13,097 bases of DNA from Conidiobolus incongruus B7586 (GCA_000697335.1 JNEM01014772.1:1-13097), one strand, 5' to 3'. Shown: positions 1-8,760, counted from the first letter of the stretch. Notes: a model not told the origin generated them from the sequence alone. Program-made: numbers and translations.

Positions 1-51
1 TATATATATCTAATTTTAATTATATTTTTATTAAAATATTTTGATTTTAAA

Positions 52-68
52 ATATATATATATATATA
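52..68. repeat. (AT)n simple repeat
   Basis: This is a 17-nt uninterrupted alternating AT tract. A similar shorter tract lies at 8446-8458. Both are ordinary in DNA of this composition. Confidence 0.8.
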
Positions 69-323
69 ATCATATTTAAACTAGATTATAATTATCAAAA
101 GGCTTTTATTTTTATATCTTTAAAACTTAACTATAAACCCTTTAAAATAATTTAAAACTTATAAACAACTTATAAAGATGATATTTTATTTAAAACTACC
201 ATATATTATTAGATTTGTAATTTTAAAGCTAGAAGGGATATTATTTAAAATTTATTAAAATTTAAAAGATTAATTTCTATTGTTACTTTTTTACTTACAA
301 ATAGAATAAAAAATATATTAAGG

Positions 324-600
324 AATATCCTGTTATTTTTAGTCAAAAATTATTAAAATAATTTAATATTAATTATATAAATATATTATATATACTTAAG
401 TTTAAACTTAAATTAATTAATAAAAATATAAAATAAATACCTTATAATTTAACAAAAGCTTAAAAAAATTAAAATAACTATAATTAAACTAAACTTATTA
501 AAGTATAACTAAAAACAAAGGTTTTTATAATAAATACTTATAATTAATAAATTTTAAATTCTTTTATATAATTCTTTATTTAAAAATAAAACAGGATATT
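324..600. repeat. Imperfect inverted repeat with 10-bp GC-containing core
   Basis: Bases 324-341 read aatatcctgttattttta. Bases 581-600 read the reverse complement with two extra A residues. The arms are about 18-20 nt and about 240 nt apart. The shared block ACAGGATATT is unusual because it keeps G and C in DNA that has almost none. This could be a terminal or internal inverted repeat of a decayed element, or coincidence helped by the low complexity. No target-site duplication is evident. Confidence 0.35.
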
Positions 601-1165
601 AGGTTAAGTTAAAATAATCCCCTTTATTAATTTTAATAAATAAATATTTTAAATATAAGTAAATGTTAATTATTATAATAGATTATAATTATATATAGTT
701 TTTTTATTTAATATCTAAAAAAAATTAATTAATAATAAATTATATATTATTTTTTTAAATAAAACAATTTCTAAATAATATTTTAATATAAATTAAAGAT
801 ATTTATTGTTTTGTATAATAATTATAAAATATATAAAATTAAAGCTATAAAAGATTTTTTATATAAAAAAAATAAAAGGAGTTATTATATCTAATATATC
901 CACTTAATTATAACCTATATGATTATATTTATTTTAGACAATTAAAAAAACAACTTACAAGAAAAAAAAATCCTACAAATAAATTAAATTGGTTTGTGAA
1001 ATATTAAATTTCAGTTTTTAATAAAAAAAACTATTTTTTAAGTATTAGAAGCTGATCAAAAATATAGAAAAAAGTTATTAATAATAAAAGAGGCTATTAA
1101 TTTTATATTATTAGTTAATTTTTATATATTATTTATTAATTTATTTATTTAATTTTAATTTTAAA
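600..1165 (+). mobile_element. Fossil Ty3/gypsy-type pol fragment (reverse transcriptase region)
   Basis: Several short blocks in plus-strand order resemble the reverse transcriptase of Ty3/gypsy elements. One lies near 995-1050, with spacing like the KC.F...FLG block. Another lies near 1087-1150, with spacing like the ...NFY..FI..F block that follows it. Weaker similarity precedes them from about 600. The copy is broken many times over, is strongly drained of G and C, and looks old. The AT drift would fit repeat-induced point mutation or long deamination of a methylated repeat, which is an inference. No long terminal repeats, integrase or gag could be recognised, so the outer limits are guesses. 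Confidence 0.38.
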
Positions 1166-1199
1166 ATTATGCTATTACTTAATTTCTACACTAATAATA

Positions 1200-2357
1200 T
1201 GATAATATGCTATTGTTTATATTTAAAACTTTTGGTTTCTAAATTCAAAATTTGATTGGATTTTATTTTGAATATTAAAAAATTTTTAAGATAGGGCTAA
1301 GTTTTATAGGTAGACTCAGAATATAATTGAGTTTTTTATTAATAATAAATTTTTTAATTTTTTAATTTCTTAATATATTAAATCTAGAATTTAGTGAGAA
1401 TTGTAAACTTGATTAGAAAGCAATATTTATAAAAAATTTTTAATCAATATTTTTATTAATAAATGAAAATTTATAATATCCCATATTTTGCATTCAAAAG
1501 TATTATCAATAAACTTTGATCATATATTATTTTCAAACAGGTTTATATTTAATAATAAGCTTTAAATTAAAGATTCTTATAATTATACATGACCTAATAT
1601 AGATGTTATGAATGATTAATATTAATTAATTAGACCCTCAATAGTATTGTGTCAGATACTCTTAATCTTTTATTGAAAAATTGATATAAAATTTATAAAA
1701 TAATACTATTTTTTTCACCATTTTGCAATTGATTTGAAAGAGTTTGTAAATATAAATTGCAAATATATATTAAAAAATTTATAAGTAGTATATTTCAAAA
1801 TTTATTTAGTTATCAAATAATCAATATTATATCAAATGTCCAAATTTCAAAAATTATCAAAATGAAAAATGAGTTTAAAGCCAGGTTTTGAGATTTTGGG
1901 CTTGAATTGAGCAATATCGCTGAAGCAAAAGTACGGAATGCAATTCAATAAATAATTGAAAAATAATATTATTCAAATAGGTTTAATATTAGTTATTATC
2001 TTATTAATCAAGAAATATCTATAAATTCAATATGCTTTAAAATATAGCTGATAAATATTCAAATTAATAATAATATACTATTGCATTATTTTCATTATGG
2101 TATCCAAATGGATTGATATTATAAAATGTTTAAAAAAGCTATTTCAGAAAATGGCAAAATTTCCATTTTTTCTAATTAATTAATAATCAAGAAGAGTTCA
2201 TTAATAATTCTGGATTCAAAAATGAATATCGTGTTAAGACTAATGAGTTTTATAATGAAAATAAAAAGGATTGTATAATAAAATCAATATTAACTAAAGT
2301 TTATTAATACAACTAAATTTAATTGGTCAAAATGAGCATGTTACTTATAGAAAAAAA
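1200..2357. other. Gene-free region downstream of RAD18, with short coding-like remnants
   Basis: Composition shifts near 1200 from almost pure A/T to ordinary AT-rich intergenic DNA with visible G and C. No intact gene is present. Short readable stretches occur on the plus strand, the clearest at 2176-2304. A second run from about 1861 (starting MKNEFKARF) reads like protein for about 30 codons but holds a stop codon. The RAD18 3' untranslated region and polyadenylation signals must also lie in its last few hundred bases, on the minus strand; I cannot place them. Confidence 0.5.
2176..2304 (+). pseudogene. Short coding-like remnant, family unknown
   Basis: There are 43 codons without a stop in a region where stops are frequent, rich in Asn, Glu, Lys and Phe (for example NNQEEFINNSGF). 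It has no start context of its own and no recognisable motif. It may be a fragment of a decayed host gene or a chance open stretch. The length alone is not significant in a window of this size. Confidence 0.2.
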
Positions 2358-3224
2358 TTATATTTTCTTTCTTTTCTTTTGAGCTTGAGCAATTAGGTTT
2401 GAAAAATCTCGAGAATAAGTCTTTAAATGAAGATTAATTGCTTTCTCATCTTTAAACACGGGCTTCGTCCTTTTAGAAAGTTTCACTCTCTCTTCTTCTT
2501 TCATTAACCGTTTTACAATTTCATCAGTTGATAATAGATTGATATTATCTTGATTAGAATTATATAAAAGGGTAAAGTGTTGATGTCTTTTTATGAGCTG
2601 TGTTTTATCTCCACTTGTAGGAATATTATATTTACTTAATTCTTCTTTCAGCTTCTTTTCACTTAATGAGTGATAGTCAATCTTTGGAAGATATTTAGTC
2701 TTTTTTAGTGGCTTCGGGTCTTCCTCTATAAAACATTCGTAGCACTCTGCACTGTGGGCTTCAAAGTGAATAGTAGAGATTTGTTCTAGACAGAGCGGAC
2801 ATTCTTGCTTTTCACATTCAGAAGAAAGATCATTTGTTTCGCTGTTGAAACTAATGTCTTGGGATTCATTCAAAGTATTACAAGGCTGAATTTCAGGTAC
2901 ATCTTTAGTAATACTCAATAACTGAATGCGACTGGATTGAAATAACTGAGCAATAATTTCCAACTGAGAGTTCTTACGTAGATGATTGTCATCACAACTT
3001 ACAAAACACTTTGGACAACTTTTTACGGTTAACAATCTTTCTCTAATACATAAAGAACAGAAATTATGAGAACAGCTTAAAATCATTGGGCCTTTAAAAA
3101 ACTCTGAACATATAGGACATCTAAGTTCTTGTTCTAATTTTTTTAAGTTACTCCATGACCAATCTTCTGGGCCGTCAAGTTGTAAAGATAATTCATTTTT
3201 ATCTCGTTTAATAAAACGGTCCAT
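2358..3224 (-). CDS. RAD18: RAD18-type E3 ubiquitin ligase (post-replication repair)
   Basis: The protein is 288 residues in a single exon. An N-terminal C3HC4 RING finger uses C36, C39, C51, H53, C56, C59, C70 and C73. A UBZ4-type zinc finger follows with C142, C145, H157 and C161. Then comes a SAP-type DNA-binding helix pair at about 184-218, and a basic helical C-terminus (about 230-288) in the place of the RAD6-binding region. This RING-UBZ-SAP order defines RAD18, which with the E2 enzyme RAD6 mono-ubiquitinates PCNA at stalled forks in the nucleus. It is compact: budding-yeast Rad18 is 487 residues and the fission-yeast protein about 390, mostly through shorter linkers and tail. The first ATG of the frame is used, just before the RING. 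The gene is divergent from mscL, with the tRNA gene between them. Confidence 0.93.
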   Translation of the reverse strand: MDRFIKRDKNELSLQLDGPEDWSWSNLKKLEQELRCPICSEFFKGPMILSCSHNFCSLCIRERLLTVKSCPKCFVSCDDNHLRKNSQLEIIAQLFQSSRIQLLSITKDVPEIQPCNTLNESQDISFNSETNDLSSECEKQECPLCLEQISTIHFEAHSAECYECFIEEDPKPLKKTKYLPKIDYHSLSEKKLKEELSKYNIPTSGDKTQLIKRHQHFTLLYNSNQDNINLLSTDEIVKRLMKEEERVKLSKRTKPVFKDEKAINLHLKTYSRDFSNLIAQAQKKRKKI

Positions 3225-3458
3225 TATAATTGATATAATTAATTAGAGGAGGAAAATAAAATATATTTTTAACTTGACACCAAATTGGATAAAATTTAGT
3301 TTGTAATTTTGAATAATATATTTATGGGATGAATTTGGAGAGATTGATTTCAATTAGTTTGTAGATTGATAAGATTGAAAAAGAGTATTACGATTCGAAT
3401 TACAAGAAATTTATATAAATGAGAATTGAATAAGTGATGATAAAATGAATAAAAATTA
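3225..3458. other. RAD18 upstream region
   Basis: This is a short gap between the RAD18 start codon and the 3' end of the tRNA gene. It must hold the RAD18 promoter and 5' untranslated region. A purine-rich stretch (about 3244-3260) lies just upstream of the coding region. No defined factor site can be assigned. Confidence 0.4.
3451..3455 (-). terminator. RNA polymerase III terminator of tRNA-Tyr
   Basis: A run of five T residues on the minus strand lies three bases past the tRNA 3' end. This is the standard pol III stop signal. Confidence 0.75.
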
Positions 3459-3542
3459 TCCGACCAACCGGAATTGAACCAGTGACCTAGAGATTACAGC
3501 TTAAACTACAGTCTCCCGCTCTACCAACTGAGCTATAGTCGG
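3459..3542 (-). tRNA. trnY-GUA: tRNA-Tyr (anticodon GUA) with 11-nt intron
   Basis: The 84-nt gene folds into a full cloverleaf of 73 nt plus an intron. The acceptor CCGACTA pairs with TGGTCGG and the discriminator base is A. The D arm reads GCTC-AGTTGGTA-GAGC. The anticodon stem GGAGA pairs with TCTCT. The T arm is ACTGG-TTCAATT-CCGGT. The anticodon GTA occupies 3507-3509. The C1:G72 pair is typical of eukaryotic tyrosine tRNAs. The intron occupies 3495-3505 (tttaagctgta on the minus strand), right after position 37, the canonical nuclear tRNA intron site; tRNA-Tyr carries an intron in most eukaryotes. Internal A and B boxes coincide with the D and T arms. No CCA is encoded. Confidence 0.97.
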
Positions 3543-3715
3543 TTAGCACGGAATATGATATACTTAATTTCAATTTATTTCATATAATTTGTTTCATTTA
3601 TTAATCAAATTTATTCAATATATGTCATCAATTCATCCAATTAACAAGGGACTCTTAAATTCTAACGAACTTTATTGTTGATTTCGAACATTATTACTTT
3701 TTAAAGTTATTAGTG
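3543..3715. other. Gap between tRNA-Tyr and mscL
   Basis: A 173-bp AT-rich gap must contain the mscL promoter and 5' leader as well as the upstream flank of the tRNA gene. No clear TATA or factor site stands out from the background composition. Confidence 0.4.
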
Positions 3716-4600
3716 ATGACAACACTACCAACGAGAGAAAATTCAAGCAATTCTTTATCAGGATTAAGCGATAATGATTCTCTAAAAGTACCTAAACTCA
3801 GTGCTCATATTCCCAGAAATACGAGTGACGTTCAAAATTTAAAAGAGGAGTTCCAGAGTAAAGTTGCTTCAGCTAACTTCGTTTGGGAGGAGTTTAAAGC
3901 TAATTTGGAACGTGAAGATGTTTTGGATACTACTTTTGGTAAATTTCAGTTATTACTTATGTTAATTATTATTGTAATTTTAAATTATAATATTAGGTAT
4001 CGTGGCAGGAGGTGCCTTTACCGATATCTTTAATGCTTTTAGTAACGATATAGTTTTCCCGTTTTTATCACATATTATGGGTATTCTTAAATATATTTTG
4101 ATATTAGTTTAATTCTTTTAATTATGATTTTTAGGTAAACCTGATTTCAAAAGCTGGTTTTATGTATTACATTACGGTAACCGTCCCAGAAAACATTACA
4201 GAACTTATGACGAAGCTATTAAAGATGGTGCCAAAGTTATTCTATATGGAAATTTCTTTCAAGTAATTTAAAATATATATATTAACAAAATTAAAAATAT
4301 TTAATTTTTATTTTTTAGAAATTAATTCGTTTTATATTTTTGGGATATACTCTAATGTTCTTTATGAAATGTATATACTTCGTATTGTTTTATTTGTTTT
4401 TACAACTAATATTATTTATTGTAGTGTCTAGAAGGTTACTCAAAAGAAAGAAGAAAGTTATTGAACAGAATATTTCTAAGTGTATGTATTGTAAAGAATC
4501 CATTAATTCAGAAGCTACTCGTTGTCCCAATTGTACTTCTGTCCTGGATATCAAGCCCACTCACTCGAGTGTAGCAAAATTGAAGGCAGAATCCAGCTAG
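3716..4600 (+). CDS. mscL: Large-conductance mechanosensitive channel (MscL), fungal type with C-terminal zinc ribbon
   Basis: Four exons are inferred (3716-3938, 3997-4080, 4135-4262, 4319-4600). The introns are 58, 54 and 56 nt with GT...AG ends, and the joined frame gives 238 residues. After a polar Ser/Asn-rich N-terminus (1-55), WEEFKANLEREDVLD leads into TM1 (about 72-98) with GIVAGGAF, matching the pore-lining glycine pattern GVIIGAAFG of bacterial MscL. The loop ends in ILYGNFFQKLIRF, equivalent to the conserved AYG.F...I.F entry to TM2. The hydrophobic stretch that follows runs about 148-182, longer than one helix needs. A zinc ribbon uses C200, C203, C214 and C217. MscL opens under membrane tension and releases solutes on hypo-osmotic shock. 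The first ATG is chosen. Splice sites are predicted from frame and homology only. Confidence 0.88.
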
Positions 4601-5465
4601 TCATCTCTATAAAACTTTATTTCCATTATTTCAAATTATTATTCATTTAATCCAAGCTATAATGTTCAAGTAAATATTAGTTTACAGTAATACATACATT
4701 TATTATGATATAAATTTATTTTGTGTTTTATCAACCAATTTTGGAAATTATTAATATTGATTTTTATCTCAATTGAATATTGTTTATTTTAATTTAATTG
4801 ATAGTTTTATCATTTAATATTATTATATTTTTGTATTTATCTATGATTCACAGCTATATATAGTATTGGATTATTGTATAAATAGCAATAAATTAATAGT
4901 TATAAGAATTAATAACAACATATTCAACATTATGTAAATTTTTTACTAATAAACCCAATAGAACAGTTTGTTACTGTATTATAATTGATAAATGATTGAT
5001 AAAATCATAATTTTGCTAACCATGTGATATGGTATGGTAAAACAAATTAATCATAATAATAGTGCTGTTAAATATTTTTAAATAAGTTGTAATATTTAAT
5101 TGTTATGTCTTTGCTTTCAAAAAAATTCTGTATTTAATATCAAATTAACTATAATGATTAAGTTTGTAATATATTGGATTGCTGATATGTCATACGAAGT
5201 AAACACAGCTCTAATAGGATAATATTAAGGTTTATAAAATAGTTGGTATAGTAAGTTAATGAAATATTCAATTATGGAAACACATTATTATTTTCATTTT
5301 GGAAAAAAATAAATGAAATTTTATTGATTAATATTACAAGAGCGTTGAAATAATGAAAGTTAGGTTTTAAAAAAGGGAGAAGAGGTAGAAAAAGGAATGA
5401 TAAAGTTTGCGCTCAATGTGATTCATTTGGGCTGATTGTTGTTAACAGATAAGAAATGTGAAAAT
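4601..5465. other. Convergent 3' gap between mscL and allantoicase
   Basis: No gene is supportable. Both flanking genes end here, so it holds their 3' untranslated regions. A short open stretch at 5154-5219 begins with ATG and reads MIKFVIYWIADMSYEVNTA; the same frame continues protein-like with a few stops to about 5315. It could be a small decayed gene fragment, but nothing identifies it. Confidence 0.4.
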
Positions 5466-6851
5466 TTAAACAAGAGAAACTGGGGCGGGTTGAGATCTGG
5501 GAGTACCTCCAGGGACTTTTCCCTTAGCACCTCTCTTTCTCTTCTGTCCACGGTTAGTGACACCTTGATCATCGTCACCTTCAGCTTCTGATTCATCTTC
5601 ACTAAGTTCGTTTACAGCGACGATATCAGCCTTCTTGGTAAGAGGAAGGCTATCATCTTGGCTAGCGTCATTGCGACGGCGTTTTTTGCTGAGAGAGGCG
5701 ACATCTTGAATATATTCATCAGGTGTGATGGAGGTTTCTTCCAGGTTATTCAAATAGTAAACAGCGCGACCATAAGGAACACCGAGAGCACGGAAACGAG
5801 AAATCAAACCAGCATCAGTGGTTTCAATCTTAATATGAGAAATCATAACTTCTGGATCCAAAACTTGAATTTCATTCTTGCTTCCAGGTTCTAAGTTGTG
5901 AACATTAGCAATAGGGAACCAATTAGGGTTCTTTAAGGAAGGAGCAGAGCCAAATTTCTTGATACCATAGACTTTGATAGATCTGACACCATCAGCAATA
6001 AAATAGTTAGTAAAGACGTCTAAGCGTTCCACACGAGAAAGGTTAGCTAATTGGATGATAGCTTCATCGACACGGGGCTTGGCCTTAGATTTGATAGTGT
6101 GTCTATCAACGACTACATCACTAGGATGAAGGAGTTTAGTGCTCCAGTTGGAGCCATGAGACTCAGCGATCTTTTCACCTCCATTACCAACGTGAGCGAC
6201 GTCAACAGTAGTACCATCAGGGCAGAGTCTGGCAAGAGGACGAACAATAGTTCCGTAAGAACGTAATCTAGCGACACCACCATCAGGGTGCATTCTCAAA
6301 CGGAGATGGGTGAAAGGACCAACGAAAGCTCCAGAGAAGCAGAAGTAATGGTGAGAATCAGGACCAGTAGGAACATTCTCCAAAACGGGTTGCCATTGAG
6401 CAGTGTGGAAATCAGCACCATCAACAACTAAAGCGCCTTCTAAAGAAACTGAGGGAGGATGGTTTCCGTTGAAATGGGAAGTGTCAACATCAAAACCAAT
6501 AAAGGCACTAGTGTAACCAAGCTTAATAATAGCATAATCAGGTTCAGGGGCGTGACGGCGAGTTTCCCAGCCGTCAAAAACAGCACCCTGAAGAGAGAAG
6601 TGACCCTTACGGTTTTCAGCAGGGGTATTTTTAACAAGGGAGCTGGCAGGGGCAAAGAACTCATCAGAGAATTCTATGACTTCAGCGCCAAAAGCTTCAG
6701 AAGAAAGATTCATGTAGCTTTCTAATTCGCGAATAGCTTTCTTGTGGTGTAAGGGAATAGCCTTAACTTTAGGTTGAGATTGGTCATCATTTGAAATTAA
6801 GGATTCAATATAACCTGTAAAAGACTTAACAGCATTAAGTATGACACCCAT
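5466..6851 (-). CDS. DAL2: Allantoicase with an extra basic/acidic C-terminal tail
   Basis: The protein is 461 residues in a single exon. It splits allantoate into ureidoglycolate and urea in purine breakdown. Two allantoicase repeats are visible. The first (about 47-215) carries SDEFFAPASSL, FDGWETRRH and YAIIKLG, the family hallmarks; the second (about 218-370) carries GGEKIAESHGSNW and a matching jelly-roll layout. Yeast Dal2 is about 343 residues. Here about 30 residues precede the first repeat and a tail (371-461) follows, with KKRRR at 389-393, an acidic run at 418-428 and KRKRGAKGK at 437-445. These resemble nuclear-localisation and charged linker sequences and are not part of the enzyme fold. 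Codon use is visibly richer in C and G than in the neighbouring genes, suggesting strong expression. The first ATG is used. Confidence 0.93.
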   Translation of the reverse strand: MGVILNAVKSFTGYIESLISNDDQSQPKVKAIPLHHKKAIRELESYMNLSSEAFGAEVIEFSDEFFAPASSLVKNTPAENRKGHFSLQGAVFDGWETRRHAPEPDYAIIKLGYTSAFIGFDVDTSHFNGNHPPSVSLEGALVVDGADFHTAQWQPVLENVPTGPDSHHYFCFSGAFVGPFTHLRLRMHPDGGVARLRSYGTIVRPLARLCPDGTTVDVAHVGNGGEKIAESHGSNWSTKLLHPSDVVVDRHTIKSKAKPRVDEAIIQLANLSRVERLDVFTNYFIADGVRSIKVYGIKKFGSAPSLKNPNWFPIANVHNLEPGSKNEIQVLDPEVMISHIKIETTDAGLISRFRALGVPYGRAVYYLNNLEETSITPDEYIQDVASLSKKRRRNDASQDDSLPLTKKADIVAVNELSEDESEAEGDDDQGVTNRGQKRKRGAKGKVPGGTPRSQPAPVSLV

Positions 6852-7600
6852 GTTTATTTGTAGGAATAAAAATAAATTTTTTAGTTTTTATAAGAGATTA
6901 TGAAATGCAAGTTCTTTTTGTCTAATGATGTGGGTTTTTATACTATTTTTCTAGACTTAAATCTTTCAGAAATTGAATTTTCCTTAAATTTATCCAATCA
7001 TTCTATTCATTTATCATTCTTTTCATCCAAAATGTATTTGAATTTTAAAATCCACAGGTGCTATATTAGGGAATTTGTGAATGAAATAGTATTGCCTTTA
7101 ATTTCATTCACTCCAATTTATTTAATCATTATACTTTTGGATTTTAAGTACATAATATAATAATAATGTTTAGAAAAAGAATCAATTATTATATTGCTTA
7201 TTTAGAGCATATTAATAAAACTCGAGTGTATTTAGTCTAAATTTTTAATTCATGTTAAATATTTGACAAGCTGAATTATCTTTTTAAACTTATCATTATT
7301 ACATCATTTTGAAAAAAATTCATTTCTAAGTACCAATTTGATTTATACGATTATATTTGATTTGATCTAATTATAATCAAAAAATATAAATCAATTTATA
7401 TTAGTTAGCAATGAAATAGTAGATAGCATGAATAAATCAACTTTTATAACTAAATATATTGTATTATTATACATTAATTTAAACAAATGTAGTTTCAATT
7501 TTGACAATGCTATATTTTAACTTATAAAAAATCACAACTGATAAAAATTTATGCGAGTGATATTTTATTATAGTCATGAACCTATATTTGATCCATTGGA
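6852..7600. other. Allantoicase upstream region, no gene
   Basis: This stretch begins at the allantoicase start codon and must hold its promoter and leader. An open plus-strand run at 6900-7157 starts with ATG but is Leu/Ile/Phe/Ser-rich with no motif, and overlaps the expected promoter; I treat it as chance. Nothing else is recognised. Confidence 0.4.
6990..7294 (-). promoter_or_regulatory. Candidate GATA-factor sites upstream of allantoicase
   Basis: GATAA cores occur on the minus strand at 6990-6994, 7011-7015 and 7276-7280. A full GATAAG lies at 7289-7294, about 440 bp upstream of the allantoicase start. In yeasts and moulds, allantoin-pathway genes are switched on by nitrogen-regulated GATA factors binding such sites. 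In DNA this AT-rich the motif is common by chance, so this is only a candidate cluster. Confidence 0.22.
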
Positions 7601-7680
7601 TGTGGAGTATGACTTGGTTTAAATTAATAAGATATTAGATCAAGTGACGAAAAATATCAAATTCAAATACTTAACTAATG

Positions 7681-8760
7681 TTTAAAAATATAACTATATG
7701 TTATAATTCTACTCTATTTGAATATATCCTTGTTCAATATATGTATTATAATATATTAAAGTCAATAAAATTTGTTAATAATAACATTTTTGTAAAAATA
7801 TTTGATTTCTTGATGGATGATTTAATATATTTTCTGTCGAATTAATAAGGTCTTTATGATCCTAATGATGGAGATATTATAAGACTGATTGTGGCGTTAA
7901 TTGGTCAAATGATTGAGAGAGTAGTCACGTTTGGATGGATTGAAGTGGAATACATTCAATTCTAATTTATCAGTTTTATTCCGCGAATTGATGAATAAAT
8001 GCTATTAAACTTAACATCACGAGAAATAAACCTGGATCCTTTTTCATTAATTAGTTAAATACGTGTTCAAGGTATCATTAAAGATTTGATTTAATCTGAA
8101 AGATTCAAATATATACTTGATCGTTTTCAATAATATTTTTTACTCAATATGTGTGGATTATTTTAAAACATTATATTAGAATGGAATTAATAAACAACAT
8201 AATATCCATTTAATTTATTTTAAAGAGTCAAGTTCAATCATTTATTTATGATTCTCTAAAGTTAGATAGCAATAACCATTAATTGCTAAAAACAATTTAC
8301 TATAAAACAAAATATTTCATATAAAATTGATTATAATATTGCTATATTTGGGAAATATGAAAGCTGTTTTTATTGAAATTGCCAGAATATTATACCATGA
8401 TTTATCATGGTTTTCCAACCAAGAAATTAATTGCTATTATTATAAATATATATATATACACCTTTTTGGATTCAAAATTAACAAATAAAAAATTTCCCGA
8501 TTATGGTTGAAACTAAAGAATTGATCTAACATCATCTGTTGATTAAAGTATGCGAATTAATAAAATATTTAGACTATTTAAATCTTGACAAACTTGTAAA
8601 TACCTTGTTTGATAATATATACTAAAATGTTAGTCCATGCTATAATAATAAATTTTACTTCAATATTTGATGGGGCTTAAAGTTGCCAGCATTTGTAATA
8701 AAGCATTTGATAATTTACTATGGCTTGATAATTTCGGATATAGTTTGATTTAATATTTAA
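7681..8760 (+). pseudogene. Decayed coding sequence, possibly a fungal regulator
   Basis: In one plus-strand frame (codons starting at 7681) the first 54 codons are stop-free, followed by long readable stretches with purine-first codons, such as DPNDGDIIRLIVALIGQMIE (near 7858-7917). The stops in the frame are mostly TAA, as expected if CAA codons had drifted by C-to-T change. Further on, a run near 8500-8620 (ETKELI, then KYLDYLNLDKLVNTLF) and one near 8671-8735 (GLKLPAFVIKHL) look like helical protein. The frame matches that of the 9439-9675 remnant, so both could come from one gene of transcription-factor size. Stop density is only modestly below the background expectation, so confidence is low. 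Confidence 0.3.
8446..8458. repeat. Short (AT)n tract
   Basis: This is a 13-nt alternating AT run inside the gene-poor region, with no further significance seen. Confidence 0.7.

Larger units (their letters stand above)
1..600. other. Extremely AT-rich gene-free DNA
   Basis: Almost no G or C is present and every frame is full of stops. No gene can be supported here. It contains an (AT)n tract at 52-68 and the left arm of an imperfect inverted repeat (324-341 against 581-600). It lies directly before the retroelement relic and could be an older, unrecognisable part of the same element, but I see no protein signature or long terminal repeat to prove that. Confidence 0.5.

Noticed and set aside
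4340-4600. Separate small membrane protein with a zinc ribbon
   Set aside because: It is the last exon of mscL: the upstream exon frames join through GT...AG introns and complete the MscL loop and second helix.
5154-5315. Small gene in the mscL-allantoicase gap
   Set aside because: The ATG-led open stretch is only 22 codons and the continuing frame has stops. There is no motif or neighbour context to support it.
5658-6725. Open frames on the plus strand at 5658-5894, 6051-6266 and 6459-6725, and a shifted minus frame at 6440-6664
   Set aside because: All lie inside the allantoicase gene and are overlaps created by its higher G and C content. None has a recognisable domain.
6900-7160. 86-codon plus-strand open frame in the allantoicase promoter
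   Set aside because: It begins with ATG but is low-complexity Leu/Ile/Phe/Ser sequence with no motif, and it sits where the promoter of the divergent gene must be. Length is within chance expectation.
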